From the NCBI RefSeq assembly GCF_035830635.1, contig NZ_JAYMFI010000006.1:1-64000 (forward strand): a stretch of DNA of 64,000 bases, written 5' to 3'. The translations under genes were made by a program, and so were the position numbers. Shown one piece after another: positions 61,489-64,000 of the stretch. The notes below the pieces were generated by a model, which had not been told where the DNA came from, did not search any database, and saw only the letters and a list, made by a program, of their open reading frames with translations. This DNA is from Adlercreutzia shanghongiae (GTDB lineage: Bacteria; Actinomycetota; Coriobacteriia; Coriobacteriales; Eggerthellaceae). Position 1 is the first letter of the stretch. Each line of letters starts with the position of its first letter.

Positions 61489-62841
61489 ATGGACGAGAAT
61501 AACAACTTGAACGCAGCTCCCGTCCCGGAGGGCGGCGAGCCTCAGCAGCCCCAGCAGCCCGGCCTGCCCGTGGAGGCGCCTGCCGAGGCAATCGCGCAAC
61601 CTCCTGCGGAAGCTCCCGCGGTGGAAAACCCCTTCGCGGGGTTCACGCCGCCCGCTGCCGAGCCCGCGACCCAGCCCGCAGCTCAGCCTTATGCGGCACC
61701 GGCTGCCCAGCCCGCCACGCCTTACACGGCACCGAGCGCGCAGGGCGCAGAAGCTCCGGCCGCTCGTTCGACCGAGCCGTACTATGCGGCCCCCGCTGCC
61801 GCTCAGCAGCCGGCCCAGCCCTACGGCTACGAGGGGTACCAGCCGACGGCCTCCTTCGGGCAGGCTCCGGCCGATTCCTATCAGCAGGCCGGCTACCAGC
61901 AGAGTGCCTATCAGCCCTATGGCGCGGCCCAGCAGCCGCCGGTGCCGCCGACGCCCCCGGTTCAGAACGTGTACCCGGGCTACGAGCCGCCCAGTGCCAA
62001 CCAGAAGCGCCGTTGGCCCTGGTTCCTCCTTGGCCTGGCCTTAGGCCTGGTTATCGGCATGGGCGGGTGCGCAAGCTGCGTGGGGATCATGGCTCTTGCC
62101 GACTACGACGACTACGATACCTACGACTACACCAACGACTCGTATCGTTACGATTACGACAACGACTACGACTACGACAGCCCCTACCACACCTGGCCGC
62201 CCGAGGACAGCTACGGTTTGCAGGACGGAGCCGATTCCGATGACGCCGCCGGCCTTTTCACCTACGATGAGGTCCTGGCGGTCTTCGAACCCGAGGGCAT
62301 CGAGCCCGGCGAGCCCGGCGAGGGCAACGTTTGCGCCAAGGGCATCTACACCGTGGGTCCCGAGGGCCAGATTCCCGCGGGCCTCTATTATCTGGAAGGC
62401 TCCAACGAGAAGCTCTCCCATTACTATCTCTTCGATGGCGAGGGCGGCCGCTACAACGTGGACGACTCGGTGCAGTACTTCGGCAACTACTACGCCGATT
62501 TGGACGAGGGCGACCTCATCGTGTTCGATCCGGGCGAGGACGTGGTCATGCATCCCGCCTCTCCCACCTCGACGAACCCCACTGCGCCCTACAACAACGG
62601 CTGCTATCGCGTGGGAATCGACATCCCTGCGGGCAGCTACACCATCACGGCCTATACCGTGGGGGAGGGCGAGACCGATGAGGATTCTGCGGCTTACGTG
62701 ATGAAGGACCTCGATTTCGATGAGGACTCCATTGTTGACACCCAGTACGTCATCCCCGGCGGCAAGCAGGTGGTCACGGTGACCGACGGGCAGTACCTCG
62801 AGCTTTTCGCCGCCACGGCCACTCCGGTTGCCCAGGGCTAG
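61489..62841 (+). CDS. Single-pass membrane protein with Pro/Gln-rich cytosolic arm and Asp-Tyr-rich ectodomain
   Basis: A 450-residue protein. A weak AAAGG ribosome site lies before ATG 61489. Residues 1-185 are rich in Pro, Ala, Gln and Tyr, with a net disordered look, like cytosolic arms of many actinobacterial membrane proteins. KRRWPWFLLGLALGLVIGMG starts a single membrane helix at about 183-205. A stretch of about 30 residues made of Asp, Tyr and Asn follows (DYDDYDTYDYTND), then two related modules with I-P-A-G-x-Y cores (PEGQIPAGLYYLEG and GIDIPAGSYTIT). The function is unknown. It is probably co-transcribed with gltX and ends at a strong terminator. Confidence 0.78.
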   Translation: MDENNNLNAAPVPEGGEPQQPQQPGLPVEAPAEAIAQPPAEAPAVENPFAGFTPPAAEPATQPAAQPYAAPAAQPATPYTAPSAQGAEAPAARSTEPYYAAPAAAQQPAQPYGYEGYQPTASFGQAPADSYQQAGYQQSAYQPYGAAQQPPVPPTPPVQNVYPGYEPPSANQKRRWPWFLLGLALGLVIGMGGCASCVGIMALADYDDYDTYDYTNDSYRYDYDNDYDYDSPYHTWPPEDSYGLQDGADSDDAAGLFTYDEVLAVFEPEGIEPGEPGEGNVCAKGIYTVGPEGQIPAGLYYLEGSNEKLSHYYLFDGEGGRYNVDDSVQYFGNYYADLDEGDLIVFDPGEDVVMHPASPTSTNPTAPYNNGCYRVGIDIPAGSYTITAYTVGEGETDEDSAAYVMKDLDFDEDSIVDTQYVIPGGKQVVTVTDGQYLELFAATATPVAQG

Positions 62842-62859
62842 GAACAGAACGACTCAACA

Positions 62860-62885
62860 GGGCGCTTCCGAGCGCCCTTCTTTTT
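62860..62885 (+). terminator. Intrinsic terminator after the gltX operon
   Basis: GGGCGCT-TCCG-AGCGCCC, a perfect 7-bp stem with a UNCG-class tetraloop (TCCG), then TTCTTTTT. Confidence 0.9.
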
Positions 62886-62907
62886 CCCTGAGAGAAAGGG
62901 GCGCCTT

Positions 62908-63324
62908 ATGGCCCAGCAGTTGTGTGATTATCCCACGCTTGACGAGCTGAACGATTTCTTCGGCCACGATCGCTTTGCGGCCCATATCGGCTGCACCATC
63001 GTGGAGGGGTCGGTGGGCCACGGCGTGGCGGAGCTTGTCATCGAGGACCACCATCGCAACGCGCTGGGCATCGTCATGGGCGGCGCCATCTTCACGCTGG
63101 CCGACTTCGCCTTGGCGCTCGCGAGCAACATCGGCGTGGAGCCGAGCGTCTCCATCAACAGCTCCATCGACTACTATGCGGCGTCGAAGGGCACCAAGCT
63201 CATCGCCACCTGCAACGTGGACAAGGGCGGACGGCGCCTGGGGTTCTACACCACCGACATCACCGACGATACGGGCAAGCGCATAGCCCGCATGACCACC
63301 ACGGTCTTCCGCAACGCCGAGTAA
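62908..63324 (+). CDS. PaaI family hotdog-fold thioesterase
   Basis: A 138-residue hotdog protein. GAAAGGGG precedes ATG 62908. The PaaI helix region HHRNALGIVMGGAIFTLADFA is present, with Met in place of the usual His of H-G-G, a variant seen in some PaaI relatives. It would hydrolyse acyl- or aryl-CoA thioesters in the cytosol. It has a terminator on each side and no partner gene, so the substrate is unknown. Confidence 0.85.
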   Translation: MAQQLCDYPTLDELNDFFGHDRFAAHIGCTIVEGSVGHGVAELVIEDHHRNALGIVMGGAIFTLADFALALASNIGVEPSVSINSSIDYYAASKGTKLIATCNVDKGGRRLGFYTTDITDDTGKRIARMTTTVFRNAE

Positions 63325-63329
63325 GTGAA

Positions 63330-63351
63330 AAGGGCCCCAGCTGGGGCCCTT
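63330..63351. terminator. Bidirectional terminator between paaI-like gene and metK
   Basis: AAGGGCCCCAGCTGGGGCCC plus TT is a perfect 22-nt palindrome with A/T ends, located between two converging genes. T-tracts are very short on both strands. Confidence 0.75.
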
Positions 63352-63368
63352 CGCATACCGGGGGTTCT

Positions 63369-64000
63369 TTACAGCCCGCAGGCGGCGCGCAAGGCGTCTA
63401 CCTTGTCGGTGGCCTCCCAGGTGAACTCGGGCAGCTCGCGGCCGAAATGTCCGTAGGCGGCTGTCTTCTGGTAGATGGGGCGGCGCAGATCCAGCGCGTC
63501 GATGATGGCGCCGGGGCGCAGGTCGAACACTTCGGCCACGGCGCGCTCGATGTCGGATTCGGGCACGTGCGCGGTGCCGAAGGTCTCCACCATCACGCTC
63601 ACGGGCTGGGCCACGCCGATGGCATAAGCGATCTGCACCTCGCAGCGGTCGGCCAGGCCGGCGGCCACCACGTTTTTGGCCACCCAGCGCGCCGCGTAGG
63701 CGGCCGAGCGGTCAACCTTGGTGCAGTCCTTGCCGGAGAAGGCGCCGCCGCCGTGGCGACCCATGCCGCCGTAGGTGTCCACGATGATCTTGCGGCCCGT
63801 CAGTCCCGCGTCGCCCATGGGCCCGCCGATGACGAAGCGGCCCGTGGGGTTCACGTAGATCTCGCAGTCCTCGGCCAGTTCCACGCCCTCGGCCGCGAAC
63901 ACCGGGCGGATGACCGTCTCCAGAACAGCCTCGCGCAGGGCGTCCTGCTCGATGTCCTCCGAATGCTGGGTGGACACGACCACCTTCTCCACCGCGGTGG
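63369..64000 (-). CDS. metK: S-adenosylmethionine synthetase, C-terminal part (5' end outside window)
   Basis: The frame stays open to the right edge, so only about 210 of an expected ~390 residues are visible. It ends at TAA (63371-63369). GGGAFSGKD is the second family signature (P-loop-like), and GGPMGDAGLTGRKIIVDTYGG and KVDRSAAYAARW are typical of MetK. The enzyme makes S-adenosylmethionine from methionine and ATP in the cytosol. The rest, including the N-terminal ATP motif, lies beyond the window. Confidence 0.96.
   Translation of the reverse strand, partial: TAVEKVVVSTQHSEDIEQDALREAVLETVIRPVFAAEGVELAEDCEIYVNPTGRFVIGGPMGDAGLTGRKIIVDTYGGMGRHGGGAFSGKDCTKVDRSAAYAARWVAKNVVAAGLADRCEVQIAYAIGVAQPVSVMVETFGTAHVPESDIERAVAEVFDLRPGAIIDALDLRRPIYQKTAAYGHFGRELPEFTWEATDKVDALRAACGL

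Noticed and set aside
1..64000. tRNA, rRNA, prophage genes, transposases
   Set aside because: None recognised on reading both strands; small RNAs without conserved sequence cannot be excluded.

Overview
The window is high-GC DNA with class-typical gene content of an anaerobic gut actinobacterium of the Coriobacteriia, most likely Eggerthellaceae. The supporting signs are a giant sortase-anchored surface protein, a membrane-bound [NiFe] uptake hydrogenase with Tat signal and cytochrome b, paired YhgE/Pip proteins, strong G/C preference at third codon positions and Actinobacteria-like housekeeping genes (mfd, nth, gltX, metK). The genus is inferred, not demonstrated.

Layout. Positions 1-28456 hold the 3' part of one enormous gene (about 9,484 codons visible, start outside the window). 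It encodes an extracellular protein built from about 26 SdrD B-like modules in a four-module higher-order repeat, with two cysteine-rich inserts and a C-terminal LPQTG anchor. Two hairpins with identical loops follow it. Positions 28631-33687 carry a compact operon: azlC-azlD amino-acid exporter, then a heterodimeric ABC exporter pair. Positions 33683-39057 mix housekeeping or accessory genes (HAD hydrolase, a degenerate AAA+ protein, a cluster-less MutY-like glycosylase, MntP) with several unrelated short tandem-repeat arrays placed directly after stop codons. Positions 39058-41160 carry a DUF559-type endonuclease-like gene and pheA. Positions 41835-45491 are the hydrogenase operon (small subunit, large subunit, cytochrome b). 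Two overlapping YhgE/Pip genes follow, then a small membrane protein translationally coupled to a hydrogenase maturation protease (50948-52083), which probably serves the same hydrogenase. Positions 52137-58234 hold nth (minus strand), mfd with an in-frame palindrome-rich insertion, and an EamA transporter. A second DUF559-type gene (58533-59492, minus) lies before gltX, a Pro/Gln-rich membrane protein, a PaaI-type thioesterase and the end of metK (minus, cut by the right edge).

The least explained material is non-coding. A 16-bp motif, AACCATACAAAAGTGC, occurs as clusters of three at three intergenic sites (38.7, 41.4 and 50.7 kb) in direct and inverted arrangement. Its TACAAAAGT core recurs in a palindrome that exactly fills the spacer of a strong promoter at 34.8 kb. 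These clusters lie beside tandem repeats and, in one case, near one of the two DUF559-type genes. All functional links are hypotheses. No rRNA, tRNA, CRISPR array, prophage or recognisable IS transposase was seen.
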